From assembly GCA_020636545.1 (NCBI GenBank), contig JACJXS010000015.1:58215-122214 (forward strand): a stretch of 64,000 nucleotides of DNA. Direction: 5' to 3'. The stretch is from Chitinophagales bacterium. GTDB taxonomy: Bacteria > Bacteroidota > Bacteroidia > Chitinophagales > JADIYW01. Of the stretch, positions 50,835-61,035 are shown one piece after another (the stretch's first letter is position 1; each line of letters opens with the position of its first letter). A model generated the notes under the pieces. It had not been told where the DNA came from. It saw nothing but the letters and a program-made list of their open reading frames with translations, and ran no database searches. The position numbers and the translations under genes are program-made.

Positions 50835-53417
50835 ATGTCAGAAGAATTAGAAGGGCAAGACTCGAGAATTGTTCCAATTAACATTGAAGACCAAATGAAA
50901 TCAGCATACATCGACTATTCGATGTCTGTTATTGTATCCAGAGCTTTACCCGATGTAAGAGATGGTTTAAAACCAGTACACCGTAGAGTTTTATATGGTA
51001 TGCAAGATTTAGGTTTGGCATCTAATAAACCTCATAAAAAGTCCGCACGTATTGTTGGGGAAGTTTTAGGTAAATACCACCCACATGGCGATGCTTCTGT
51101 TTATGATACAATGGTGCGTATGGCACAGGATTGGAGCTTGCGTTATCCATTGGTAGATGGACAAGGTAACTTTGGTTCTATAGATGGAGACCCACCAGCA
51201 GCAATGCGTTATACTGAAGCAAGATTTAGAAAAATTGCTGAGGAAATTTTACAAGATATTGATAAAGATACGGTTGATTTTCAATTGAATTTTGATGATT
51301 CATTGAAAGAACCAACAGTAATGCCAACTAGAATACCACAATTATTAGTGAATGGTGCTTCAGGGATTGCAGTAGGTATGGCAACAAATATGTTGCCACA
51401 CAACCTTTCTGAAGTTGTAGATGGGATTGTGGCTTATATTGATAACAATGCTATCGAAATTGAGGAATTAATTAAGTATGTTAAAGCTCCCGATTTTCCA
51501 ACAGGCGGTATAATTTATGGCTATGAAGGAATTAAAGAAGCCTTTTTAACAGGAAGAGGAAAAGTTCGTCTTAGAGGAAGAGCAACTATCGAAGAAAACA
51601 AAGATGGCCGAACACAAATTATAATCTCTGAAATTCCTTACCAAGTACAGCCAAAGATGATAACAACCCGTGCGGCAGAATTGGTGAATGATAAAAAAAT
51701 TGATGGCATTGCTGAAATTAGAGATGAATCAGATAAAGATGGTTTGCGTATCGTTTTTGACTTAAAAAGAGATGCAATTCCTAATGTTGTATTAAATAAT
51801 TTATACAATTTTACACCGTTACAGTCAAGCTATGGTATCAATAATATCGCATTAGTAGCAGGAAGACCTCAGGTTTTGAATCTGAAAGATTTAATCAGAC
51901 ATTTTGTGGATTTCAGAATGGAGGTGGTTATTCGAAGAACACAATTTGAACTCAATGAAGCTGAGAAGCGTGCCCATATCTTGGAAGGTTTTATGATTGT
52001 GTTGGAAAATGCAGCTATTACTGATGAGGTTATCGCATTGATTAGAAAATCTAAAAATCCAGAAGCAGCTAAAGATGCATTAATGGAAAGATTTGGATTA
52101 AGTGAAATTCAATGTAAAGCAATTTTGGCACTCCAATTATCGAGATTAACAGGAATGGAAATCGAAAAGATTAAAGAGGAGTACAGACAAATTATGGAAT
52201 TAATTGGTAAGTTGAAAGATATTTTAGATAAAGAGGCGTTGAGATTTGAAATTATCAAAGAAGAGATATTAGAAATAAAGCGAAAATACGGAGACGAAAG
52301 ACGCTCTGAAATTGTTTATTATGGTGATGATATTTCTTATGAGGATATGATTCCTGAAGAAGAAATGGTGGTTACTATCTCACATTTGGGCTATGTAAAA
52401 CGTACATCTTTAGACGAATACAAAAAGCAAAATAGAGGAGGAAAAGGCTCGTTTGGTGGCAAAACAAGAGATGAAGATTTTATTGAACATATTTTTGTTG
52501 CATCAACACACAATTATTTATTGTTATTTACTGAATTAGGAAAATGTTTTTGGTTAAAAGTATATGAAGTTCCTGAAGGCAGTAAAACAGCCAAAGGAAG
52601 ACCAATTCAGAATGTTATCAATATTCCGCAAGAAGATAAAATCAAAGCTTTTATTAATGTCGCAGATTTGAAAAATGAAGAGTTGTTAGATAGTCATTTT
52701 ATAATAATGGCTACCAAAAAAGGTACTGTGAAGAAAACTTCATTAAGAGAATATTCTCGTCCAAGACAAAATGGTGTAAATGCAATAACAGTTCGAGAAG
52801 GCGATGAGTTAGTATCTGCAGATATTACTAACGGAAAATGTGAGATAATTTTAGGTTCAAAAGCTGGAAAAGCAGTTCGTTTTGAAGAAGCTGATGCACG
52901 TGCAATTGGTAGAACAGCTTCTGGTGTTCGTGGTATTACATTAAAAGATGAGGCAGACGAATTAATCGGTATGGTTTGTATTGATACATCTTCAGAGCTT
53001 ACACCTGATATTATGGTTGTTTCTGAAAATGGCTATGGCAAACGTTCATTATTAGAAGATTATCGTAAAACTGCTCGTGGAGGAAAAGGCGTTACTACAT
53101 TAAATATTACGGATAAGACAGGTGAATTAATTGCAATCAATGCCGTAACTGACGATAATGACTTGATGATTATTAATAAATCAGGATTAACGATTAGAAT
53201 TGGTTTAGATACAATTCGTACTATGGGAAGAAATACGCAGGGTGTGAGCTTAATTAAATTGAAAGAAAATGATGCAATTGCTGCTGTAACCAAGATAGCT
53301 CATGAGGAGGAAGAAGAAGAAACTGCTGAAAATGGTACGGATATTGATAATAATTCCATAGAAAATAATTCTAACGAACTTAACGAAAATAGTAATATCG
53401 AAAATAAAGAAGATTAA
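50835..53417 (+). CDS. gyrA: DNA gyrase subunit A
   Basis: 860 residues. The breakage-reunion domain starts IVPINIEDQMKSAYIDYSMSVIVSR, with catalytic Tyr126 in AAMRYTEAR. The quinolone region YHPHGDASVYDTMVRMAQ has Ala87 where E. coli has Ser83; Asp91 (E. coli Asp87) is kept. The beta-pinwheel C-domain holds the GyrA box as QNRGGKG near residue 532, which separates it from ParC. The tail is very acidic and Asn-rich. It is followed one base later by a TPR gene. Confidence 0.97.
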   Translation: MSEELEGQDSRIVPINIEDQMKSAYIDYSMSVIVSRALPDVRDGLKPVHRRVLYGMQDLGLASNKPHKKSARIVGEVLGKYHPHGDASVYDTMVRMAQDWSLRYPLVDGQGNFGSIDGDPPAAMRYTEARFRKIAEEILQDIDKDTVDFQLNFDDSLKEPTVMPTRIPQLLVNGASGIAVGMATNMLPHNLSEVVDGIVAYIDNNAIEIEELIKYVKAPDFPTGGIIYGYEGIKEAFLTGRGKVRLRGRATIEENKDGRTQIIISEIPYQVQPKMITTRAAELVNDKKIDGIAEIRDESDKDGLRIVFDLKRDAIPNVVLNNLYNFTPLQSSYGINNIALVAGRPQVLNLKDLIRHFVDFRMEVVIRRTQFELNEAEKRAHILEGFMIVLENAAITDEVIALIRKSKNPEAAKDALMERFGLSEIQCKAILALQLSRLTGMEIEKIKEEYRQIMELIGKLKDILDKEALRFEIIKEEILEIKRKYGDERRSEIVYYGDDISYEDMIPEEEMVVTISHLGYVKRTSLDEYKKQNRGGKGSFGGKTRDEDFIEHIFVASTHNYLLLFTELGKCFWLKVYEVPEGSKTAKGRPIQNVINIPQEDKIKAFINVADLKNEELLDSHFIIMATKKGTVKKTSLREYSRPRQNGVNAITVREGDELVSADITNGKCEIILGSKAGKAVRFEEADARAIGRTASGVRGITLKDEADELIGMVCIDTSSELTPDIMVVSENGYGKRSLLEDYRKTARGGKGVTTLNITDKTGELIAINAVTDDNDLMIINKSGLTIRIGLDTIRTMGRNTQGVSLIKLKENDAIAAVTKIAHEEEEEETAENGTDIDNNSIENNSNELNENSNIENKED

Positions 53418-53418
53418 T

Positions 53419-54714
53419 ATGAAGAAAATAACTTTAGTTTTAATTGGTGTCTTATTAGTAAATGTAATCTTTGCTCAGAAAGGTAAGGTAAATAGTGCAT
53501 CGTATGCACTTTCTGAAGGCAAAGCAAATGAGGCAAAACAATTTATTGATGAAGCATTGACAGATGCTGAAACACAACAAAATGCAAAAGCTTGGCAAAT
53601 AAAAGGTGATGTTTACAAAAATATCTATGAAGGAAAAGTGTTTTTTGCTCAAACACCAAATGCCCTAGAAGATGCAAAAGCTGCTTATTTAAAAGCTTAT
53701 GAATTGGAAGTTAATCCAAAGAAAAAAGGTGTAGTTGCACCAAGTTTAGAACACTTACAAGGTTATTTCTTTAACGAAGGGCTATCTCGTTTTCAAGATG
53801 AAAAATGGACTGAAGCGTATATGAAGTTTAGTGAAGCAGTAAATATTAATGAATTTTTGTTGGCAAACAACTTAGCTAAAACAATAGATTCAGGTGCATA
53901 TTTTGCAACTGCTGTTGCTGCAAATAATGCAGGATTATTGGACAAAGCAAAACCTCTTTTAGAAAAACTTGTGGCTTTAAAATATAATAACAAAGCGATT
54001 TATGAAAGTTTAGCAGATATTTATGCAAAAGAAGGAAATCCAAATTTTATGAATATTGTAAATGAAGGATTAAAGAAGTATCCAGATAGCAAAACATTGC
54101 AAGTTTCAAGATTGAACTATTATATTGAAAATGGAAAAACAGATGAGGCGATTGCAGAAATACAAAATGCATTGAATGCTGACCCAAAAAATTATCTATT
54201 ATTATTTAATATGGCTGTTTTACAAGAGCAATTAGGAAATTACGATGATGCTAAAATATATTATGAGAAAGCTATTGCTGCAAAACCAGATTTTATGGAT
54301 GCATATTTTAACGCTGGAGCATTATATTACAACAAAGCAATTGAAATTAATAAAGTTTTAGTTAAAGATGATGCAGCAAGTATAGATAGTACTTTAGCTG
54401 AATTTGCTTCAAAAGATGTGATTTCAATTGATGATATTCGTAATGCACTAAAAGACCCAAATATGGGTGCTTTATTAAATAGTTTTCAAAATTATTCAGG
54501 GGACAAAGCTACATTAAAAGATAAAGTTAGTAAGATAAAAGAAAATATTAAATACGATTTATTGATTGCAAAACGTAATGCATTATTCAATAAAACTTTA
54601 CCATTTTTTGAAAAAGCATACAGCATTCAAAAAGAAGATCAGCTGAAAAGTGCATTGAAAGAAATTTATGCTCGTATGAATATGTTCGATAAAGTCAAAG
54701 CATTAGACCAATAA
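53419..54714 (+). CDS. exported tetratricopeptide-repeat protein
   Basis: 431 residues. A signal peptide (KITLVLIGVLLVNVIFAQ) precedes TPR units. The clearest are GKTDEAIAEIQNALNADPKNYLLLFNMAVL and GNYDDAKIYYEKAIAAKPDFMDAYFNAGALYYNKAI; further helical repeats lie on both sides. It starts one base after gyrA and should be co-transcribed with it. TPR genes follow gyrA in other Bacteroidota as far as I recall. The partner protein is unknown. A strong terminator follows. Confidence 0.9.
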   Translation: MKKITLVLIGVLLVNVIFAQKGKVNSASYALSEGKANEAKQFIDEALTDAETQQNAKAWQIKGDVYKNIYEGKVFFAQTPNALEDAKAAYLKAYELEVNPKKKGVVAPSLEHLQGYFFNEGLSRFQDEKWTEAYMKFSEAVNINEFLLANNLAKTIDSGAYFATAVAANNAGLLDKAKPLLEKLVALKYNNKAIYESLADIYAKEGNPNFMNIVNEGLKKYPDSKTLQVSRLNYYIENGKTDEAIAEIQNALNADPKNYLLLFNMAVLQEQLGNYDDAKIYYEKAIAAKPDFMDAYFNAGALYYNKAIEINKVLVKDDAASIDSTLAEFASKDVISIDDIRNALKDPNMGALLNSFQNYSGDKATLKDKVSKIKENIKYDLLIAKRNALFNKTLPFFEKAYSIQKEDQLKSALKEIYARMNMFDKVKALDQ

Positions 54715-54740
54715 TTATCAAGTAAAGCTTTAATAATTAT

Positions 54741-54780
54741 AAAAAGAGGCTGTCTGAAAAATTTTGGACAGCCTCTTTTT
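54741..54780 (+). terminator. terminator after the gyrA-TPR operon
   Basis: 14-bp stem (AAAAAGAGGCTGTC with GACAGCCTCTTTTT) with a 12-nt AT-rich loop that can pair further; it ends in a T run. Confidence 0.93.
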
Positions 54781-54829
54781 ATTTGTGTAGTTATTTAGGT
54801 AGTATCTCCAACTGTGTAAGCTGTAAGTT

Positions 54830-55945
54830 TTATAAATTATCTATTGCTTTGAGTAATTGGTCAACAGCTTCTTTATTTACGTTACCACCCATTATGCCTA
54901 TACGCCATAATTTTCCGAACATTGAACCTAATCCAGCTCCTACTTCGACTTTAAATTCATTTCTCATTTTTGTTCTATTACTTGCATCATCAAAACCTTC
55001 AGGTAATAAAACAGTATTCAATTGAGGTAATTTTGCATCGCCTTCAACAAAGAATTTCCAACCTCTTGAGGTCATTTCTTGGAAGAAATAGGCACTAATT
55101 TCAATATGTTGATTCCAAATTTTTTCTAAACCAATAGATTTAATATGTCTTAATGCCGCCAATATTGCATAATATTGTTGTGATGGTGCAGTATGATGAT
55201 ATGGACGTGCCGTTTGTGTTGCCCAATATTTTTCATATACTGTGATGTCTTGAAACCACGATGGAACTGGATTTTTTCTATTGAGTACTTTATCAAACGC
55301 AGCCTGACTAAAAGTTACTGGAGACATACCTGGTACACTACCAATTCCTTTTTGACTGCATGAATATACTGCATCTAATCCCCACTCATCTACTTTCAAT
55401 GGAATAGCACCTAATGCTGTAACTGCATCAACAATAATTAAAGCACCGTGTTTTTTAGCTAATTTAGCAATGGCTTCTACATCATTTTTTACACCTGTGG
55501 AAGTTTCTGCATGTACTACTGAAATTAATTTCACATTAATATTTGTATTAAAAGCATTTTCTACATCATCTAATGAAATTGGTTTTCCCCACTCAGCCGT
55601 AACACTTATAATTTCAGCTCCATATCGTTTAGCATTTTCATGCATTCTATCACCAAAATAACCATTATGGCAACAGATAATTTTATCGCCTGATTCAACT
55701 AAATTGACAAAACAAGTTTCCATTCCTAAAGAGCCTGGGCCAGAAACTACATAAGTGTGAGGGCTTTGAGTTACAAATAAATATTGAAGGTGTTCTTTAA
55801 TTTCATCCATGATTTTTAAAAAATCAGGGTCTAAATGACTTAATACAGGCTCTGACATTGCTTGTAATACGCCAGGCATTGAATTAGAAGGGCCTGGTCC
55901 CATTAGTAAAATTTCAGCAGTTTGTACTGGATTGATTTGTGACAT
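54830..55945 (-). CDS. class V aminotransferase, serine/alanine-glyoxylate type
   Basis: PLP enzyme, 371 residues. It opens LLMGPGPSNSMPGVLQAMSEPVLSHLDPDF, the typical AGT/SGAT start. HAETSTGVKNDVEAIAKLAKKHGALIIVDAVTALG gives the cofactor aspartate, and SCSQKGIGSVPGMSPV the Schiff-base lysine. Later RPYHHTAPSQQYYAILAAL matches. Alanine-glyoxylate and serine-pyruvate/glyoxylate activities cannot be told apart here; phosphonate aminotransferases are a less likely alternative. It is on its own, converging with the gyrA-TPR operon. Confidence 0.88.
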   Translation of the reverse strand: MSQINPVQTAEILLMGPGPSNSMPGVLQAMSEPVLSHLDPDFLKIMDEIKEHLQYLFVTQSPHTYVVSGPGSLGMETCFVNLVESGDKIICCHNGYFGDRMHENAKRYGAEIISVTAEWGKPISLDDVENAFNTNINVKLISVVHAETSTGVKNDVEAIAKLAKKHGALIIVDAVTALGAIPLKVDEWGLDAVYSCSQKGIGSVPGMSPVTFSQAAFDKVLNRKNPVPSWFQDITVYEKYWATQTARPYHHTAPSQQYYAILAALRHIKSIGLEKIWNQHIEISAYFFQEMTSRGWKFFVEGDAKLPQLNTVLLPEGFDDASNRTKMRNEFKVEVGAGLGSMFGKLWRIGIMGGNVNKEAVDQLLKAIDNL

Positions 55946-56291
55946 ATTATTTTTTTTACCTAAATATTGAATTGTGGCAAATATAGTTAAATTAAAAGAC
56001 TTTTTGAGCTTAGTTTATATAAATGATTTTGTATGTATTGATGAAATGGAAATAGAATTGTTGCTCAATAACAATTGATGGACTTATGCTTTATATATTG
56101 GATAGTATTTCTGAAAAATGAAAAGGTAATATAATTATTCAGATACGCTGATTTGCTTAATTACTATGTTTCTTCATAGTTGATTTTTTCATTAACATTT
56201 ATTCAAGCTGTGGAATAATATTAGTTTTAGGCATGACCATTTTATTGCAGTCTTCGTATCTTTACCATTAACTAAAATAAGTTGAGCGTAG
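55946..56291. other. 346-bp AT-rich divergent spacer between the aminotransferase gene and mutS
   Basis: No coding frame or RNA gene recognised. It holds a -7 box for the aminotransferase gene (55978-55985, minus strand) and a near match for mutS (TATCTTTA, 56257-56264). Confidence 0.6.
55978..55985 (-). promoter_or_regulatory. -7 box for the aminotransferase gene
   Basis: TATATTTG on the minus strand, 32 nt before the start at 55945. Confidence 0.45.
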
Positions 56292-58901
56292 ATGAGCAAA
56301 CCCAAAGAAGTGAAAGAAACACCTTTAATGCAACAATACAACAAGATAAAGCAAACTTATCCTGATGCTATTTTGTTGTTTAGAGTGGGTGATTTCTATG
56401 AAACATTTGGAAGCGATGCTGTCAAAGCTGCAGAAATTTTGGGAATTGTATTGACCAAACGTGCCAATGGCTCACAAACAGATTTGGAGCTAGCAGGGTT
56501 TCCTCATCATTCAGTAGATACTTATTTACCTAAATTAGTAAAAGCAGGTTATCGTGTTGCAATTTGCGAGCAATTGGAAGACCCCAAAATGACAAAAACA
56601 ATTGTAAAACGTGGTGTTACCGAATTAATTACGCCAGGTGTTACAGTAAATGATAAAATTTTAGACCATAAAGCCAATAATTTTTTAGCCTCAGTCTTTT
56701 ATGAAAATGATGCGATGGGCATTGCTTTTTTAGATATTTCTACTGGAGAATTTTTTGTAGCTCAGGGTAATTTAGATTATTTGGATAAATTATTTCAAAG
56801 TTATACACCTTCGGAAGTTGTCTTTCCAAAGTTCCAACAGAAAAAGTTTAATAGTACTTATGCTAATAAGTTTTATACTTATGCCATTGATGATTGGGTA
56901 TATCAAGATGATTATTTGGAAAAAAAATTGTTGAACCATTTTCAAGTGCAAACTTTAAAAGGTTTTGGTTTAGATAATTTGGCTTTAGGCATCAAAGCTG
57001 CTGGTGCTTGTTTACAATATTTGAATGAAGCAGAACAAAAATCACTCGACCATATTACACAAATTCAACGTATTGAAAATAATCATTTTGTATGGTTAGA
57101 TAGATTTACTGCTCGAAACTTGGAATTAGTACATTCCATGCACGAAAAAGGGGTTACACTTTTGAATATTATTGATAAAACTGTAGCTCCAATGGGTAGC
57201 CGATTGATGAGGCGTTGGGTAGCCATGCCTTTAAAAAATAAAGTAACTATAGATGAACGTTTACAAGCAGTAGAATATCTAATTAAAGAACAAGATAATT
57301 CAAATAAATTATCACAAAGTATAAAAACAATTGGGGATTTAGAACGAATTATTTCTAAGGTTTCTTTATTAAAAATATCGCCTAGAGAACTAAATCAATT
57401 AAAAAAAGCATTGTCTTCAATTGCAGATATTCAAATTTTATGTCAGCAATCGGAAAATATTACACTAAAGAAAATCGGCGAACAAATTAATTTATGTTCT
57501 TCAGTAAAAGATAAAATTGAAGTAACAATTACAGACGATGCACCTGTGGCTATTCAAAAAGGAAATGCTGTAAAAATAGGTATTTCAGAGGAGTTAGATA
57601 CCTTGCGTGCTATTTCTTTATCTGGAAAAGATTATTTAACCAAACTTCAAAATACAGAAATTGAAAAGACAGGAATTAGTTCTTTGAAAATTGGATTTAA
57701 TAATGTTTTTGGTTATTTTTTGGAAGTTAGAAATACCCACAAAGAAAAAGTGCCTGAGACTTGGATTCGCAAACAAACATTAGTAAGTGCTGAAAGATAT
57801 ATCACACCCGAATTAAAAGAATATGAAGAGAAAATTTTAGGTGCGGAAGAGAAAATCCAAAAAATTGAAGAGCAAATTTTTACTGAACTTATACATTACA
57901 TCATTGACTATATCAAGCCAATTCAATTAAATGCTCAACTCGTTGCTCAATTGGATTGCTTATTGTCTTTTGCAACTGTTGCATTGAAAAATAATTATAG
58001 AAAACCTATAATTACTGAAGATAATATCCTGAAAATAAAAGAAGGTCGTCATCCAGTTATTGAACAACAATTGCCTTTAGGTGAACAATATATTCCTAAT
58101 GATGTTTTTTTGGATAATGAATCACAACAAATTATCATTATAACGGGACCAAATATGAGTGGTAAATCTGCTATTTTAAGGCAAACCGCACTCATTGTTT
58201 TGTTGGCACAAATGGGTTGTTTTGTTCCAGCTCAATCGGCTGAAATTGGTATCATTGATAAATTATTTACTCGTGTTGGAGCAAGTGATAATTTGTCTTT
58301 GGGTGAATCTACTTTTATGGTAGAAATGATAGAAACTGCAAGTATTATTAATAATATTTCAGAAAAGAGCTTAGTACTTTTAGATGAAATTGGACGAGGT
58401 ACTTCAACTTATGACGGCATTTCTATTGCTTGGAGTTTGGTGGAATATCTACACAATAATAAAACTGCTCGACCTAAAACAATGTTTGCAACTCATTACC
58501 ATGAATTGAATGAATTGGCAGATAAATTTAAGCGAATTAGAAATTATAATGTCGCTGTTCAAGAAACAGGCAATAAAGTATTATTTCTACGAAAATTGAT
58601 TGAAGGTGGGATTGGGCATAGTTTTGGAATACATGTCGCAAAAATGGCTGGTTTGCCAAATGCCATCATCAATAGAGCTAACGAGATTTTAGGAGAATTG
58701 GAAAGTAATAGAAGCATTTCTTCAGATATTTCAAAAACACTTAAAAAGTTACCTGAAAATCAAAATTTTCAATTGAATATGTTCTCGATGGAAGACCCAC
58801 GATTATTGAAACTAAAAGAAGTCATCGAACAAGTAGATATCAATACAATGACTCCTGTTGAAGCTCTTTTGAAACTTAGTGAATTACGAAAATTACTTTA
58901 A
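56292..58901 (+). CDS. mutS: DNA mismatch repair protein MutS
   Basis: Recognises mismatches and small loops. The N-terminal mismatch-binding FRVGDFYETFGSDAV holds the Phe-x-Glu wedge. The clamp and lever domains follow. The ATPase domain carries Walker A GPNMSGKSAILRQTAL (about residue 620), SLGESTFMVEM and the Walker B LVLLDEIGRGTSTYDG, then ATHYHEL. Length is 869 residues, normal. Its 3' end overlaps the end of the converging heptose-kinase gene by 9 nt. Confidence 0.97.
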   Translation: MSKPKEVKETPLMQQYNKIKQTYPDAILLFRVGDFYETFGSDAVKAAEILGIVLTKRANGSQTDLELAGFPHHSVDTYLPKLVKAGYRVAICEQLEDPKMTKTIVKRGVTELITPGVTVNDKILDHKANNFLASVFYENDAMGIAFLDISTGEFFVAQGNLDYLDKLFQSYTPSEVVFPKFQQKKFNSTYANKFYTYAIDDWVYQDDYLEKKLLNHFQVQTLKGFGLDNLALGIKAAGACLQYLNEAEQKSLDHITQIQRIENNHFVWLDRFTARNLELVHSMHEKGVTLLNIIDKTVAPMGSRLMRRWVAMPLKNKVTIDERLQAVEYLIKEQDNSNKLSQSIKTIGDLERIISKVSLLKISPRELNQLKKALSSIADIQILCQQSENITLKKIGEQINLCSSVKDKIEVTITDDAPVAIQKGNAVKIGISEELDTLRAISLSGKDYLTKLQNTEIEKTGISSLKIGFNNVFGYFLEVRNTHKEKVPETWIRKQTLVSAERYITPELKEYEEKILGAEEKIQKIEEQIFTELIHYIIDYIKPIQLNAQLVAQLDCLLSFATVALKNNYRKPIITEDNILKIKEGRHPVIEQQLPLGEQYIPNDVFLDNESQQIIIITGPNMSGKSAILRQTALIVLLAQMGCFVPAQSAEIGIIDKLFTRVGASDNLSLGESTFMVEMIETASIINNISEKSLVLLDEIGRGTSTYDGISIAWSLVEYLHNNKTARPKTMFATHYHELNELADKFKRIRNYNVAVQETGNKVLFLRKLIEGGIGHSFGIHVAKMAGLPNAIINRANEILGELESNRSISSDISKTLKKLPENQNFQLNMFSMEDPRLLKLKEVIEQVDINTMTPVEALLKLSELRKLL

Positions 58902-59870
58902 TAACTTGCTGATATCTTCAAATTTAACAGTATATATATGTGCATGACTACAAGCAATATAACCAGCTAAATTTGCTAAATAAGCAATTTCAATCATTGA
59001 ATTATTCGATAAAGTACTTAAACAAAGCATAGCGATTACACTATCTCCAGCACCGCAGACATCAACTTTTTCTATAGATTTATGAATCGATTGACGATGA
59101 ATTTTATTTTGTTCATTAACGGAAATGCTTCCATCTTTTCCTTGAGTAATAAATAGATTTTTTACTTGAAGATAATTTTTTAGATACAATAATTGTTCTT
59201 CAATGGATAATTCATCTATTTTTAATAAATGCGTCATTGCATCAAATTCTATTGCATTTGGTTTAAAAAAATCTACTTTATTATATAATTCCCAATTAGC
59301 ATATTTAGGATCTACAAAAACTGGAATATTATTAATTTTAGCAATATTTAGAATATTAGGAATCGAATCGGGATTTAAAACGCCTTTGTTATAATCTTGT
59401 AAAATGATAGCATGAGGTTGATGTTGTTCGATAACCTCATTGATTTTATTTAAAATTTCAATATTAACCTTATCTTTGGGTTCTTGCTCAGTTTCCCTAT
59501 CTAATCGACACATGGGCAAACCAGCATTAAATATTCTGGTCTTTACAATAGTAGAAATCGAAGTATTTACTAAATAATTAGTGTTAATTGATGATATTTT
59601 CATCAAGGTTTCAATATTCTTGAACTCTGGTTCATAAGTCTGCCCAACAATTCCAACTAAGTATGGAGTAGCACCCATTGTTTTAATATTACTGGCAACA
59701 TTTGCTGCTCCACCTAAACAGTAACTACATTTTTCTACTTTTAAAACTGGAACTTCAGCATATTCAGGCGACATTTTTGCATATTCAGCATAAACAAATT
59801 TATCCAAAATTATATCTCCAATAACTAAGATACGTTTGTCTTCAAAATTTAGATTTATTTCTAGTTCCAT
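58893..59870 (-). CDS. hldE: PfkB-family kinase, D-glycero-beta-D-manno-heptose 7-phosphate kinase-like
   Basis: RfaE1-type kinase of the ADP-heptose pathway for LPS core, kinase half only. I start at MELEINLNFEDKRILVIGD (59870), with a -7 box 5 nt upstream; an earlier in-frame ATG adds a hydrophobic stretch not in the family. Motifs are GDIILDKFVYAEYAKMSPEY, CLGGAANVASNIKTMGA, PVFVDPKYANWELY, and the anion-hole/base KVDVCGAGDSVIAMLCL. Length is 325 residues. There is no nucleotidyltransferase domain, so that half must be encoded elsewhere. The sugar substrate is inferred from the best family match. Confidence 0.85.
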   Translation of the reverse strand: MELEINLNFEDKRILVIGDIILDKFVYAEYAKMSPEYAEVPVLKVEKCSYCLGGAANVASNIKTMGATPYLVGIVGQTYEPEFKNIETLMKISSINTNYLVNTSISTIVKTRIFNAGLPMCRLDRETEQEPKDKVNIEILNKINEVIEQHQPHAIILQDYNKGVLNPDSIPNILNIAKINNIPVFVDPKYANWELYNKVDFFKPNAIEFDAMTHLLKIDELSIEEQLLYLKNYLQVKNLFITQGKDGSISVNEQNKIHRQSIHKSIEKVDVCGAGDSVIAMLCLSTLSNNSMIEIAYLANLAGYIACSHAHIYTVKFEDISKLLK

Positions 59871-59875
59871 ACTTT

Positions 59876-59883
59876 CAAAAATA
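59876..59883 (-). promoter_or_regulatory. -7 box for the heptose-kinase gene
   Basis: TATTTTTG on the minus strand, ending 5 nt before the chosen start at 59870. Confidence 0.4.
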
Positions 59884-59900
59884 ATTAAATTATAGCAATA

Positions 59901-59925
59901 AAAAACCCCAAACAAAAGTTTGGGG
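59901..59925 (-). terminator. terminator after ilvC
   Basis: On the minus strand: 8-bp GC-rich stem (CCCCAAAC with GTTTGGGG), 4-nt loop, then a 5-T tract, 24 nt past the ilvC stop. It separates ilvC from the heptose-kinase gene on the same strand. Confidence 0.88.
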
Positions 59926-59948
59926 CAAATATCTTTTTTAGGAAAAAA

Positions 59949-60992
59949 TTATTTTCCAGGACGTAAGCTTCGTACAGCTTTTCCTGCTTGCCATAATTCA
60001 CTTTCTCTTAATTCTTTTAACTCTGCTTCTAATTTTTCTCTGTAGTCAGGTTGAGAATTTGTATCGATACTTCTTTGAGCTTCTTCACCTGCAGCAACTT
60101 TTGCATATAACTCTTTAAATACTGGCAAAACTGCTTCACGGAAAGGACCTTTCCAATCTAACGCACCACGTTGAGCAGTAGTAGAACAGTTTGCATACAT
60201 CCAATCCATACCATTTTCAGAAACTAATTTAATTAAAGACTCTGTTAATTCTTCAACAGTTTCATTGAAAGCCTCAGATGGTGAGTGTCCATTTTCTCTT
60301 AATACACTGTATTGAGCTTCCATGATACCTGCTAAAGCACCCATCAAAACACCACGCTCGCCAGTTAAGTCAGAATATACTTCTTTTTGGAAAGTAGTTT
60401 CAAATAAATATCCAGAACCAATACCAATTCCTAAGGCAATTGTTCTATCTAAAGCTTTTCCAGTTGCATCTTGGAAAATTGCATAAGATGAATTTAAACC
60501 TGTTCCTTGTAAGAATAATCTTCTTAATGAAGTTCCAGAACCTTTTGGTGCAGTCAAAATAACATCTACATCAGCTGGTGGAACAATACCAGTTCTTTCT
60601 TTGTATGTAATTCCAAAACCATGAGAGAAATATAATGCTTTACCAGCTGTTAAATGTTTTTTTACGGTTGGCCACATTTCAATTTGTGCAGCATCTGACA
60701 ATAAATACATAATAATTGTTGCTTTTTCTAATGCTTGTTCTGGTTCAAACAAAGTTTGTCCTTCTACAAAACCATCAGCGACTGCTTTGTCCCATGATTT
60801 TGAAGGTCTTCTTTGACCAATAATCACATTAAATCCGTTATCTCTAAGATTTAATGCTTGTCCAGGACCTTGTACACCATAACCAATAATAGCGATGGTC
60901 TCTTCTTTTAATACTTCTTTTGCTTTTGAAAGTGGAAATTCTTCACGTGTAACTACGTTTTCTTCTACTCCACCAAAATTCATTATTGCCAT
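59949..60992 (-). CDS. ilvC: ketol-acid reductoisomerase
   Basis: Second enzyme of Val/Ile synthesis. The dinucleotide-binding motif is IAIIGYGVQGPGQALNLRDN, and the cofactor-specificity loop GQRRPSKSW suggests NADPH. LTAPKGSGTSLRRLFLQGTG and the knotted C-domain with DLTGERGVLMGALAGIMEAQ (metal Asp/Glu) and EELTESLIKL follow. Length is 347 residues (class I), with the CSTTAQRGALDW block typical of this phylum's version. It is preceded by an ACT-domain gene on the same strand, 43 nt away. Confidence 0.95.
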   Translation of the reverse strand: MAIMNFGGVEENVVTREEFPLSKAKEVLKEETIAIIGYGVQGPGQALNLRDNGFNVIIGQRRPSKSWDKAVADGFVEGQTLFEPEQALEKATIIMYLLSDAAQIEMWPTVKKHLTAGKALYFSHGFGITYKERTGIVPPADVDVILTAPKGSGTSLRRLFLQGTGLNSSYAIFQDATGKALDRTIALGIGIGSGYLFETTFQKEVYSDLTGERGVLMGALAGIMEAQYSVLRENGHSPSEAFNETVEELTESLIKLVSENGMDWMYANCSTTAQRGALDWKGPFREAVLPVFKELYAKVAAGEEAQRSIDTNSQPDYREKLEAELKELRESELWQAGKAVRSLRPGK

Positions 60993-61035
60993 GATTTCTT
61001 AATTTGTAATTTTATTTATTAATCAATTTAATTTA

